Assembly: GCF_016595275.2 (NCBI RefSeq)
Contig: NZ_JAENIQ020000004.1
Coordinates: 186,001 to 250,000 of the forward strand
DNA length: 64,000 nt
Source: Corynebacterium pygosceleis
Lineage (GTDB): Bacteria; Actinomycetota; Actinomycetes; Mycobacteriales; Mycobacteriaceae
Reading direction: 5' to 3'
The notes beneath the pieces are model-generated. The model saw only the letters and a list, made by a program, of their open reading frames with translations. It did not search any database and was not told where the DNA came from. The first letter of the stretch is position 1; every line of letters starts with the position of its first letter. The position numbers and the translations under genes were made by a program. Below are positions 40,699 to 50,808 of the stretch, piece by piece.

Positions 40699-40862
40699 TG
40701 GGTGGCCTCCTCGTTGTCGTCTTCTTCTCTGTCGATGATGGCCTGCTTCTCGTGTACCGCGCGTTCATGCACGGTATCGGCGGCCTCCCGGAGATCGGCG
40801 GCGACGGCGTCGCCCTCGAGAACCTCGTCCGGGTTCTTGTCCGTGCCGATCGGGTCGGTCAT
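40695..40862 (-). CDS. 55-aa acidic ORF between dnaK and grpE
   Basis: Starts at ATG 40862, immediately after the dnaK stop codon (TAG-ATG with no gap), and ends in TGA 40697-40695, which overlaps the grpE GTG. It begins [17 protein letters not shown] and continues [18 protein letters not shown], then a charged tail. Of 55 codons, 46 end in G or C, the pattern of true genes here. It is predicted to be one helix with acidic ends, with no known domain. Perfect packing at both ends suggests translation coupled to dnaK and grpE. Function unknown; a small partner or regulator of the DnaK machine is only a guess. Confidence 0.75.
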   Translation of the reverse strand: MTDPIGTDKNPDEVLEGDAVAADLREAADTVHERAVHEKQAIIDREEDDNEEATQ

Positions 40863-42704
<1,842 letters not shown>

Positions 42705-42743
42705 GTGATGGTTCTCCTTTTGTGTCTGTGTCGTCTATCGGTG

Positions 42744-42764
42744 GTTGACTGACCCCGACTCAAC
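42744..42764. promoter_or_regulatory. Imperfect HAIR site in the dnaK leader
   Basis: GTTGACT, seven bases, ACTCAAC: one base off the perfect HAIR repeat. It lies 40 bases upstream of the dnaK ATG. It may be a second, weaker HspR site. Confidence 0.6.
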
Positions 42765-42789
42765 TTCCGGAGACGATGTTAACAGTCCC

Positions 42790-42810
42790 CTTGAGCGCGA
42801 TCCACTCAAC
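42790..42810. promoter_or_regulatory. HAIR operator (HspR-binding type) at dnaK
   Basis: CTTGAGC, seven bases, ACTCAAC, close to the HAIR consensus CTTGAGT-N7-ACTCAAG. It lies just downstream of the predicted SigH-type promoter start, where a repressor would block transcription. Confidence 0.8.
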
Positions 42811-42823
42811 CTCTTCACCCACC

Positions 42824-42853
42824 ACAACGACCCCGGCGTCAAAGTTGTTCCCG
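42824..42853 (-). promoter_or_regulatory. SigH-type promoter of dnaK
   Basis: Minus-strand GGAAC (complement of 42847-42851), 18 bases, GTT (complement of 42826-42828), identical in layout to the clpB promoter. A lone GACTCAACTTT half-site is at 42858-42868, immediately upstream. Predicted start near 42818. Confidence 0.65.
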
Positions 42854-42981
42854 CCGGACTCAACTTTTTTACAGTGATGCCCGTCACATCTAATAGACCG
42901 GATAATGACGGAGCCCCGGCGGGGAGATCCAAAGGACCTTCACCCACCGGGGCTCCACATCACGATCCGCCGGGTACGCGG

Positions 42982-43359
42982 CTAACTGGAACCGAAGTTG
43001 AAACCACTCGAGCCGCTCGACAGCGAGCCGAGCCCACCTCCGGTCACCGCACCACACTCACGCCCGCGGGCAACCAACGCATCGGTGTAGGCGGTGTAGA
43101 TCTTCTGCATGGCGGGGTCCAGCTGATTCAGTTCCACACCCACATTCACGAGAGCCTTCTCGCGGAGCTGCGATGCAGAAACGGGTGCGGTTCCCGCAAT
43201 GTCCTTGACCTGCTGCGTTACCGCGTCACACGGCATCAACCTCATCTGGGCAGTGGTCCACAGGACCAATTCCGCGTCGAACTGGTCCGCCTGTGCGGGA
43301 GCGGCGAATCCCGCCCCTGCGAGAGCGACGGTGGCAAGCGAAACAAGAAATTTCTTCAC
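42982..43359 (-). CDS. Small secreted protein
   Basis: A 125-aa exported protein: GTG 43359 with AGGAGA upstream begins VKKFLVSLATVALAGAGFAAPAQA, a Sec signal peptide with cleavage after AQA. The mature part is helical, with two Cys (MPCDAV and GRECGAV) that could form a disulfide, and ends in a Gly/Ser-rich tail. No known family was recognised. The longer frame to 43467 is rejected because it buries the signal peptide. Confidence 0.75.
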   Translation of the reverse strand: MKKFLVSLATVALAGAGFAAPAQADQFDAELVLWTTAQMRLMPCDAVTQQVKDIAGTAPVSASQLREKALVNVGVELNQLDPAMQKIYTAYTDALVARGRECGAVTGGGLGSLSSGSSGFNFGSS

Positions 43360-44028
43360 GCTGGATCTCCTTCTCCATGGGGTCTGATCGCACCCGGTCA
43401 CGCCGGTCACCACCAGGCATTTTTTCTGACGCGCCCCATAATAAGGAACGGGAAACATCCCGACCATCGGGCGAACCGAAGTGGGGTCACCCGATTAGAA
43501 CATCGGCAACCACGCGGCCAACGGAGCCCCCTCGGGATACCCCATCACTCCCGAGACCACCGCACACCGCAGTATTCCCAGGTCAGGCATTTACCCGATT
43601 CGGGTGAGGGGTTAGTATGAAAACAGACTAATCCGCGGAGACGACAGTGGGATAGGGCCCCCATACCCCTCACTCACCTCAGGGTTCCCGCGATTTCTCC
43701 GCTGGACACATCCCGACCCACGGGGAAGGCGGTGCGTGACACATGATCTCCTTCACCCCGTCCGTGCTGCCACCCGGGAGGGGCGCAGACACCACCGCCC
43801 AAACATGCGGTGGACGTCGCCGTCCCGTCGGTGACCGCCCACCGGTCTGATCACCCCACCTGCCCGATCACCCACTTCGAGCTCCCCGATGAACCGCCAT
43901 CGGCGGTCCATGCCCCGTTCTCCACCACTAAACCGGCTTCCCGAGTCACCCACCGGCCTGCCGCACAGATCGACGCCGGTCGACACCGGGACGCCGGTGA
44001 CCGTTCATGAAAGCGAGTACACCCACTC
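43360..44028. other. Divergent upstream region of the secreted gene and putA
   Basis: About 670 bases without a supported gene. It contains a perfect palindrome, ACCCGA-T-TCGGGT (43593-43605), and beside it an inverted repeat GGTTAGT (43610-43616)/ACTAATCC (43627-43634, one mismatch over eight). The cluster could be an operator for the secreted gene or, at over 390 bases distance, for putA. The last 250 bases before putA show no obvious promoter. Confidence 0.5.
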
Positions 44029-47000
44029 ATGTCCCTTCCCCACGCACCCGCCAACACCGGTGACGTCGAAAAGGTCAGTTCCGCAGCCATCGAGCGCGCC
44101 GAGACCTGGCTGAACGCCACCGGCTCCGACGAATCACGGAAGGAGGCGAAGTCCACCGAGCAGCTCGCCGCCCTGGTGCACGACACGGACGGCATCGACT
44201 TCACCATGGGCTTCGTCGACCGCGTCGCACGCCCGGAGGACAACCACGTCTCCGCCCGGGAACTCGCCAACCTGGCGAGTCCGCTCAAGGGGCGCGGTAC
44301 GGTCCCGGACTTCGTCGGGCCGGTCGACCGTGGCCTGGTCACCGCCGGGTCGATCGTCGCCCCCTGGCTGCCGGGCGTCGTCATGCCGATCGCGCGGAAA
44401 CGGCTGCGCCAGATGGTCGGCCACCTCGTCCTCGACGCGGAGGGATCGGCCCTGAACAAACTGCTCGACCGGTCCCGCGAACAGGGATTCCGCCTGAACC
44501 TCAACCTCCTCGGCGAGGCCGTCCTCGGCGACCGAGAGGCGGAGTCCCGCCTCAACCGGACCCTCGACCTGCTGGACAATCCCCGCGTCGACTACGTCTC
44601 CATCAAGGCGTCCTCGGTGTGTGCGCAGCTCAACCCGTGGGACATCGAGAGCAACACCGAACGGCTGAAGGAGACACTGCGGCCCCTGTACCGCAGGGCA
44701 CTGTCCCGGGATCCGCACCCCTTCATCAACCTGGACATGGAGGAGTACAAGGACCTGCGCCTGACGATCCGCCTGTTCACCGAACTGCTGTCCGAGGAGG
44801 AGTTCCTGCCGCTGGAGGCGGGCATCGTCCTCCAGGCCTATCTGCCCGACACCCTCGGGGCGCTGCGGGAACTGGCGGAGTTCGCCGCACGCCGCCGCGC
44901 CGCGGGCGGGGCGAAGATAAAGATCCGCCTGGTCAAGGGTGCGAATCTCTCGATGGAACGCGTCGAGGCCGAGATCCACGACTGGAAGCAGGCACCGTAC
45001 CTGACCAAGGCCGAGGTCGACGCCAACTACATCCGTCTCCTGGACTGGATCCTGCAGCCCGAGCACGCGGACAACGTACGGATCGGCGTGGCGTCGCACA
45101 ATCTCTACGCCGTCGCCCTCGCCCACGAACTCGCCGTGGAACGCGGTGTGGAACGGCAGCTCGACGTGGAGATGCTCCAGGGCATGGCCCCGTCCCAGGC
45201 CCGCGCCGTGCGGGACGTGGTCGGGGACCTGATCCTCTACACCCCGGTCGTCCACGACGAGGACTTCGATGTCGCGGTGAGCTACCTGGTCCGCCGTCTC
45301 GAGGAGAACGGCGCGAAGCAGAACTTCCTCTACGCCCTGTTCGCCCCGGAGATCACCGGCGATGACGGGCTCACCCCGATGCAGAGCCAGCGCCAACGGT
45401 TCCGTTCCTCGGTGGCGGACCGGTGGTCCACCGCGGCCGGCCCCCGGCGCACCCAGGACCGAGCCGCAGAGGAGGCGGAGAACGCCGGCACCTCCTCCGG
45501 CTCGGTGCCCGGCCACTTCATCGGCGAACCGGACACCGACCCGTCACTGCCCGCGAACCGCGAGTGGGCGATTGAGGCACTGAACCGTGATCCGGGCGAG
45601 GTGGAGTCGGAGCGGGTCACCTCCGTCGACACCATCGACGCAGCGGTCGACCGTGCGGTGTCCGCCGGTGCGGCCTGGGGCTCGAGAACCGGCGCCGAGC
45701 GCGCGGAGCTGCTGGACCGGGCCGCCGAGGCCCTGGCAAACGCCCGAGGTGAGCTGATCACCGTGATGACGCACGAGGCCGGCAAGACCGTCGGCGAGGC
45801 CGACCCCGAGGTGTCCGAGGCCATCGACTTCGCCCGCTACTACGCGGAGTCGGCACGGGCCCTGGACCGGGTGCGCGGTGTCCGTTTCGAACCGTACCGG
45901 GTCGTGGTGGTCACTCCCCCGTGGAACTTCCCCGTCGCCATCCCGATGGGAGGTGTCTTCGCGGCGCTCGCCGCGGGCGCCGCGGTCATCATCAAACCCG
46001 CACCCCAGGTGGTGCGCTGCACGGAGGTCGCCGTCGCCGCGCTGCGCAGGGCCGGTATCGGTGAGGACCTCCTGCAGCTGGTCAACGCCGACGAGGACGA
46101 GGCCGGCAAGCGCCTGGTGAGCCACCCGGACGTCGACTCCGTCATCCTCACCGGTGCATCGGAGACCGCGAAACTGTTCCGCAGCTGGAAGCCCCGCATG
46201 GTCATCAACGCGGAGACCAGCGGCAAGAACGCCATCATCGTCACCCCGTCCGCCGATCCGGATCTCGCGGTCGCGGACGTCTACCGCAGTGCGTTCGGGC
46301 ACGCCGGGCAGAAGTGTTCGGCGGCGTCACTGGTGATCCTGGTCGGATCGGTGGGGAAGTCGAGGCGGTTCCTCAATCAGCTCGTCGACGCCGTGGAATC
46401 CCTCCACGTCGGCTACGGCACCGACATCTCCACCACCATGAACAACCTCATCGAACCTCCCGGCGAGAAACTCGAACGCGGTCTGACGCAGCTCGACGAC
46501 GGCGAACGGTGGCTGGTCAAACCGCGGCAGCTGGACGACAGCGGCCGCCTGTGGTTGCCGGGCCTCCGCGACGGCGTCGAACCGGGGTCCTGGTTCCACA
46601 CCCACGAGTGCTTCGGCCCCGTCCTCGGCATCATGCGGGCGGAATCCCTCGAGGAGGCCGTCGAGTGGCAGAACTCCACCGGCTTCGCACTGACCGGTGG
46701 GCTGCACTCCCTGGACACCGACGAGATCGCCTACTGGCGTGAACACGTCGAGGTGGGCAACGCCTACATCAACCGCGGCATCACCGGAGCCATCGTCGAA
46801 CGGCAGTCGTTCGGCGGGTGGAAGAATTCCTCCCTCGGGTCCGGGGCGAAGGCCGGCGGCCCGAACTACATCGGCCAGCAGGGAACCTGGTCCGAGGGGG
46901 ACCTCAACGAACTGCACGCCGGGTCGGTCGCCACACCGGTCGCCCAGATGCTGCGCGAGTTCAAGGCGCAGCTCGGCCCGACGCTGACCCCCGCGGACAA

Positions 47001-47505
47001 CCACTGGCTGCGTCGTGCCGCCGAGGCGGACGCCTACGCGTGGCAGACGGAGTTCGGGGTCGAGCACGACCGCACCGCACTCCTCTCCGAGTCCAACGTC
47101 TTCCGCTACCGGCCACTGCTCCAGCCGCTGCGCGTGCGCATCGGTAACGGCACCCCGGTGCGGGACCTGCTCCGGATGAAGCTCGCGAGCCGGATCACCG
47201 GGACGGACATCGACGTCTCCGCGACGGCCGCGACGGCCGCGGAACTCGGTGCCCTCGGTGCCGGGATCCGGGCGGTGTCCGACGGGGACTTCGCCACGGA
47301 GATCGCGTCCGCACGATCCGTCCGCGTCCGCGCCCTGGGCGAGGTGCCCGAGAACCTCTACCGGGCGGCAGCCGAATCCGGTTCGGTGATCCTCGACCAG
47401 CCCGTGCTGGCCGACGGCCGCCGGGAGCTGCTTCCGTTCCTCCTCGAGCAGGCGATCTCCACCACCGAGCACCGCTTCGGGTACATCAGGGGTCTGTCCA
47501 ACTGA
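44029..47505 (+). CDS. putA: Bifunctional proline dehydrogenase / delta-1-pyrroline-5-carboxylate dehydrogenase
   Basis: Oxidises proline to glutamate in two steps. The 1158-aa protein has an N-terminal FAD-dependent PRODH barrel (about 80-440; motifs RLVKGANLSMERVE, VASHNLYAVA and LLYAL-like end). A NAD-dependent aldehyde dehydrogenase domain follows (about 500-1000) with PWNFPVAIP, ILTGASETAKLF, the catalytic Glu in NAETSGKNA and Cys in HAGQKCSAASL. A C-terminal extension ends it. There is no DNA-binding ribbon-helix-helix domain, so it is not a PutA self-repressor. Length is as in C. glutamicum PutA. Confidence 0.96.
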   Translation: MSLPHAPANTGDVEKVSSAAIERAETWLNATGSDESRKEAKSTEQLAALVHDTDGIDFTMGFVDRVARPEDNHVSARELANLASPLKGRGTVPDFVGPVDRGLVTAGSIVAPWLPGVVMPIARKRLRQMVGHLVLDAEGSALNKLLDRSREQGFRLNLNLLGEAVLGDREAESRLNRTLDLLDNPRVDYVSIKASSVCAQLNPWDIESNTERLKETLRPLYRRALSRDPHPFINLDMEEYKDLRLTIRLFTELLSEEEFLPLEAGIVLQAYLPDTLGALRELAEFAARRRAAGGAKIKIRLVKGANLSMERVEAEIHDWKQAPYLTKAEVDANYIRLLDWILQPEHADNVRIGVASHNLYAVALAHELAVERGVERQLDVEMLQGMAPSQARAVRDVVGDLILYTPVVHDEDFDVAVSYLVRRLEENGAKQNFLYALFAPEITGDDGLTPMQSQRQRFRSSVADRWSTAAGPRRTQDRAAEEAENAGTSSGSVPGHFIGEPDTDPSLPANREWAIEALNRDPGEVESERVTSVDTIDAAVDRAVSAGAAWGSRTGAERAELLDRAAEALANARGELITVMTHEAGKTVGEADPEVSEAIDFARYYAESARALDRVRGVRFEPYRVVVVTPPWNFPVAIPMGGVFAALAAGAAVIIKPAPQVVRCTEVAVAALRRAGIGEDLLQLVNADEDEAGKRLVSHPDVDSVILTGASETAKLFRSWKPRMVINAETSGKNAIIVTPSADPDLAVADVYRSAFGHAGQKCSAASLVILVGSVGKSRRFLNQLVDAVESLHVGYGTDISTTMNNLIEPPGEKLERGLTQLDDGERWLVKPRQLDDSGRLWLPGLRDGVEPGSWFHTHECFGPVLGIMRAESLEEAVEWQNSTGFALTGGLHSLDTDEIAYWREHVEVGNAYINRGITGAIVERQSFGGWKNSSLGSGAKAGGPNYIGQQGTWSEGDLNELHAGSVATPVAQMLREFKAQLGPTLTPADNHWLRRAAEADAYAWQTEFGVEHDRTALLSESNVFRYRPLLQPLRVRIGNGTPVRDLLRMKLASRITGTDIDVSATAATAAELGALGAGIRAVSDGDFATEIASARSVRVRALGEVPENLYRAAAESGSVILDQPVLADGRRELLPFLLEQAISTTEHRFGYIRGLSN

Positions 47506-47518
47506 CGGGTCTCCGGAG

Positions 47519-47558
47519 GGAGGGGATCCGCCACCGCCGGCGGCGACGGATCCCCTCC
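47519..47558 (+). terminator. Hairpin after putA
   Basis: A perfect 12-bp stem (GGAGGGGATCCG and CGGATCCCCTCC) encloses a smaller CCGCC/GGCGG hairpin, 14 bases past the putA stop. No T run follows. Confidence 0.5.
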
Positions 47559-47618
47559 TCACACCCGTGGTCGGCGACTACCCGCGGAACGGTGTCTCTG
47601 GCATAGTTGGCAAACATT

Positions 47619-49025
47619 ATGAGTGAACATCACAGTCCCCGGGATCCGGGGCATTCCGACGACTCCGTATCCCGCGTCGAATCAACCGGCGACGATTCGA
47701 AGTCCCCCGGGTTCCCCGGGGACGCCCTCTTCAACGCCATCAGCCGGGACACCGATCATTCCGCCACCGTCACCGGGGAACTCCCCGCCGATTCCACGGA
47801 CGACCCCGACCAGCTCGACAGGGCGATCATCATAGGCCGTGACGGCCGCTGGATCGCCGGTTGGGCGCTACGGTTCATCATCGTCGCACTCGCGAGCTGC
47901 ATCGCCTGGCTGGGACTCGGCGTCATCTGGACCGGCGTCCTGCCCATTCTGCTCGCGATCCTGGTGTGCACGGTCCTGTGGCCGCCGGTGCGGTGGCTGA
48001 AGGAACACGGTGTCCCGGGCGGTATCTCATCCCTCCTTGTTCTCGTCGGATCCCTCTGCGCCATCGGCGGAGTCTTCGCGGCGATGGCACCGCGGGTGAC
48101 GGAACAGGCGAAACTCCTGTTCAAACAGAGCGTCACTGGGCTGGAGAAGCTCCAGGTCCGACTCGGGGAGCCCCCGTTCAACATCAACACCGAGCAGATC
48201 GACGGTGTCCTCGACGACATCTCCGAGAAGCTCCAGGGCGGTGCCTCCGGCCTGCTGTCCGGCGGCGTGGCGAACAAGCTGGCGTCCGGTGTCTTCGCCG
48301 GCGTGTCCACCGCGACCTCCGTGGTCGTCACCATGGCACTGATGCTCGTGCTGACGTTCTTCTTCCTGAAGGACGGGCACACGTTCCTGCCGTGGGTACG
48401 GCGCAACGTCGGAACCTCCGCCGGATGGCACCTCACCGAGGTACTCACCCGAACATGGAACACACTGTCCGGGTTCATCCGTGCACAGGCGCTCGTGTCA
48501 CTCATCGACGCGATCTTCATCGGCATCGGACTGGTGATCCTGGGGGTTCCGCTGGCCCTCGTTCTCGCGGTGATCACCTTCTTCGGCGGATTCATCCCGA
48601 TCATCGGCGCGATCTCAGCCGGTGCGATCGCCGTCCTCGTCGCCCTGGTGTCCAACGGGTTCACCACCGCGATATTCGTCCTGATCCTCATCATCGCGGT
48701 CCAGCAGATCGAGGGCAACATCCTCTCCCCGCTGCTGCAGAGCAAGGCAATGAACCTGCACCCCGTCATCGTGCTGCTGTCCATCACCGTCGGCGGTGGA
48801 CTATTCGGCATCATCGGGGCGTTCCTCGCGGTTCCCGCTGCGGCGACGATCGCGGTGTGGCTGCGCTACCACTCGGAGATCGTGAGCCTGCGCTCCGGTG
48901 AACGCACGATCGACGAGATCGAGACCGAGACGGCGGCCGGTTCGAAGGCGCTGATCAACATGCGCCCCGCCATCCGGTCGCTCCGCCGACGCCTCAGCCG
49001 TGGGGGCGCCACCGCGAACGACTAG
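47619..49025 (+). CDS. AI-2E family transporter (TqsA/PerM-like permease)
   Basis: A 468-aa membrane protein with an acidic, disordered N-terminus (about 1-75) and the AI-2E plan: helices at about 85-105, 108-125 and 135-160. An extracellular or peripheral helical segment follows (VTEQAKLLFKQSVTGLEKLQ), then a C-terminal helix bundle including GFIPIIGAISAGAIAVLVAL and QQIEGNILSPLLQSKAMNLHP, the family's signature. Substrates vary in the family. ATG 47619 is preferred to the in-frame TTG at 47607. Confidence 0.88.
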   Translation: MSEHHSPRDPGHSDDSVSRVESTGDDSKSPGFPGDALFNAISRDTDHSATVTGELPADSTDDPDQLDRAIIIGRDGRWIAGWALRFIIVALASCIAWLGLGVIWTGVLPILLAILVCTVLWPPVRWLKEHGVPGGISSLLVLVGSLCAIGGVFAAMAPRVTEQAKLLFKQSVTGLEKLQVRLGEPPFNINTEQIDGVLDDISEKLQGGASGLLSGGVANKLASGVFAGVSTATSVVVTMALMLVLTFFFLKDGHTFLPWVRRNVGTSAGWHLTEVLTRTWNTLSGFIRAQALVSLIDAIFIGIGLVILGVPLALVLAVITFFGGFIPIIGAISAGAIAVLVALVSNGFTTAIFVLILIIAVQQIEGNILSPLLQSKAMNLHPVIVLLSITVGGGLFGIIGAFLAVPAAATIAVWLRYHSEIVSLRSGERTIDEIETETAAGSKALINMRPAIRSLRRRLSRGGATAND

Positions 49026-49039
49026 ACTCCGCGCCACTA

Positions 49040-49084
49040 CGGAAAAGTGCCCCGCACCGGTGACCGGTGCGGGGCACTTTTCCG
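49040..49084. terminator. Bidirectional terminator
   Basis: A perfect 21-bp inverted repeat (49040-49060 with 49064-49084) around a three-base loop. Arms end in AAAA/TTTT next to the stem top side, between the convergent genes at 49025 and 49094. Strong intrinsic terminator for both strands. Confidence 0.9.
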
Positions 49085-49093
49085 TGCGTCGGG

Positions 49094-49735
49094 TCAGCGC
49101 CGGGCGACAGGCACCGGGACCTCCTGCACCAGCGCGCCCGCATCCAGCAGGGTGTGCAGGGCCTCGTTCAACTGGCGGGAACCCTCCGCCACGGCGTCCG
49201 CCCACGTGCCGACCGACTCCTCGTTCGCACCGTCACTGATCTGCTTGAGCAGGGTCACCGGGATGCCGTACCGGTACCCGATCCGGGCGAAGCAGTAGCC
49301 CTCCATCTCCACCAGCTCCGCACGCTCGGCGAGCCGGGTCCGGATGACGGTGTCGGCGATGAAACTGTCTCCCGTCGCGAGTCTGGCGGTGGGCAGCAGT
49401 CCCGACGTGTGCAGGGTCAGCGCATTGACCTCAGGTTTGCCGTCGATCTCCTCCAGCAGTTCGGAGGAGAAGTCGTGCTTGTACACCTCCCGGACCTCGT
49501 ACACGCCGTTCGGGCCGTCGATGAGCCCGCCGCAGGTCCCGAGGTTGATGATCGCGCTGGGCACCCGACCGTCGAGACGCGCCTCGGTCAGCACCTCGGT
49601 CAGGCCGATCGCCGCACGAAGGACACCGACCCCGGTGACGAGGACGGGGAGATCGGTGTCGATCGCCTGCGTCTCACTGTCGGTGGCGAAGACGAGGAGG
49701 GGACGGCCGTTGGAGATTGTTCCGCGAAGTTCCAT
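49094..49735 (-). CDS. Methylthioadenosine/S-adenosylhomocysteine nucleosidase-like protein
   Basis: A 213-aa member of the PNP/UDP phosphorylase fold. It hydrolyses MTA or SAH to adenine and the thioribose derivative. Motifs: INLGTCGGL (nucleobase/ribose pocket), VEMEGYCFA (catalytic and ribose-binding Glu), KQISDGANE (catalytic Asp). Slightly shorter than classic MTAN (about 230). Two starts are possible, GTG 49741 and ATG 49735; I chose the ATG. Confidence 0.85.
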   Translation of the reverse strand: MELRGTISNGRPLLVFATDSETQAIDTDLPVLVTGVGVLRAAIGLTEVLTEARLDGRVPSAIINLGTCGGLIDGPNGVYEVREVYKHDFSSELLEEIDGKPEVNALTLHTSGLLPTARLATGDSFIADTVIRTRLAERAELVEMEGYCFARIGYRYGIPVTLLKQISDGANEESVGTWADAVAEGSRQLNEALHTLLDAGALVQEVPVPVARR

Positions 49736-49824
49736 GCCCACACTCTAAAGCACCCCGGGACAACGGCACGGTGCGGCTAGAATCGACCGGTGTGCCGTGG
49801 ACCCGCGGCACGGGAAGGACAGGC

Positions 49825-50478
49825 ATGTACCCGGTCAAGAGTATCGCCGTCGTCGGTGCGGGCCCCGTCGGCATCCAGACGGCCGAGCTGCTCGTCGGGT
49901 GCGGCTGCAACATCTACGTCGACCTGTTCGAACAGGTCCCGGCCCCGTTCGGACTCATCCGCTACGGACTGGCCGAACACGCCCCGGGGGACACCCTCAC
50001 CGAGAAACCCGACGCACCGGCGTCACCCCGACTGAAGCTCTTCGGGAACGTGTGTGTCGGCGGGGACGTCACCGTCGCCGAGCTCCGCCGCCACTACTGC
50101 GCCGTGGTCGTCTCCCCCACCGTGGCCTCCGGCGCGGGCTTCCCCGCCACGCGGGAGGCGGGACGCCTCACACCCGGTGTCTACACCACCGGCACGGAGG
50201 ACCCGCTGGACGCGGCGCGGGTCGTCACCACACGGATCGCCACCGACGCCTGGGTGGGGACGCTGGGTACGCCGCTGCTCGCGGACGCGGGCCGGATCCG
50301 CGATCTGCTCGACGCACGGGGCGTTGCCTGCACCTCGTGGGAGGGCTGGTGGCTGCCGGAGAAGACGATCGCGGGCCCGCCCACCGCAGCGGCACTCGCG
50401 TCCGCGGCGACACTGGCCGGCTCCATCGACTGGGACGGCATCGCCCGCCTCGCCCGGGGCGTGCCGATCTGCGAGTGA
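49825..50478 (+). CDS. Internally truncated FprA-type ferredoxin-NADP reductase
   Basis: A 217-aa protein. ATG 49825 follows GGAAGGA. It has the FAD-binding start SIAVVGAGPVGIQTAELL and FEQVPAPFGLIRYGLAEHAP of the adrenodoxin-reductase family, then RLKLFGNVCVGGDVTVAELRRHYCAVVVS. After that, instead of the NADPH domain, it passes directly to GVYTTGTEDPLDAARVV and a C-terminal part like the family's end. Intact enzymes have about 450 aa, so roughly half, including the NADPH site, is missing without a stop or frameshift. It may be an in-frame decay product or a small flavin-binding remnant. Confidence 0.75.
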   Translation: MYPVKSIAVVGAGPVGIQTAELLVGCGCNIYVDLFEQVPAPFGLIRYGLAEHAPGDTLTEKPDAPASPRLKLFGNVCVGGDVTVAELRRHYCAVVVSPTVASGAGFPATREAGRLTPGVYTTGTEDPLDAARVVTTRIATDAWVGTLGTPLLADAGRIRDLLDARGVACTSWEGWWLPEKTIAGPPTAAALASAATLAGSIDWDGIARLARGVPICE

Positions 50479-50773
50479 CCGGTCCCGTGCGGGACCGCGG
50501 AATCCCGTGCGTTCCCCGGGCCGTGACGTGACCGCCGCTCTCCGGGCCCGCACATGCCGCGGACGGAGACAACCGCGCCGACCCCGTCACACCAGAGGTG
50601 GAGTCACCTCGTCACCGGGCCCGCACCTGCGGGTTCCCGGTGACCGCCCCGCCACCCGGTGCAGGATGCGTGCGACGTGTCGGGGCGTGGACCCCGCCTG
50701 ACGCTCCACCGCTCGTGCGTCCGTGTCCGACAGCCCGACTGCGAATCTCCACCACGGACGTGTAAACACTTCC

Positions 50774-50802
50774 TTGACGCCTTCCGTATGTAAAGATAAC
50801 CT
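50774..50802 (+). promoter_or_regulatory. Promoter of the HTH gene, predicted leaderless
   Basis: TTGACG at 50774-50779 and TAACCT at 50797-50802 with 17-base spacing. Seven bases later is the ATG (50809), leaving no room for a ribosome-binding site. Transcription would start at the start codon. Confidence 0.6.
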
Positions 50803-50807
50803 TTACA
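50789..50807. promoter_or_regulatory. Operator palindrome overlapping the -10 of the HTH gene
   Basis: TGTAAAG-ATAAC-CTTTACA, a perfect 7-bp inverted repeat with a five-base spacer, covers the -10 and reaches to one base before the ATG. Another TGTAAA half-site is at 50761-50766. Autoregulation by the HTH protein it precedes is the simplest reading. Confidence 0.65.
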
Positions 50808-50808
50808 C

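Larger units (their letters stand above)
50479..50808. other. Intergenic region before the HTH gene
   Basis: 330 bases. A strong nested hairpin lies at 50611-50644: GTCACCGGG pairs with CCCGGTGAC (9 bp), and CCCGCA/TGCGGG pair inside, a likely transcription barrier after the truncated reductase gene. The last 50 bases hold the promoter/operator of the next gene. Confidence 0.55.

Noticed and set aside
44134..45516. 460-aa minus-strand ORF opposite putA
   Set aside because: Shadow of the proline dehydrogenase domain; no motif and poor codon pattern.
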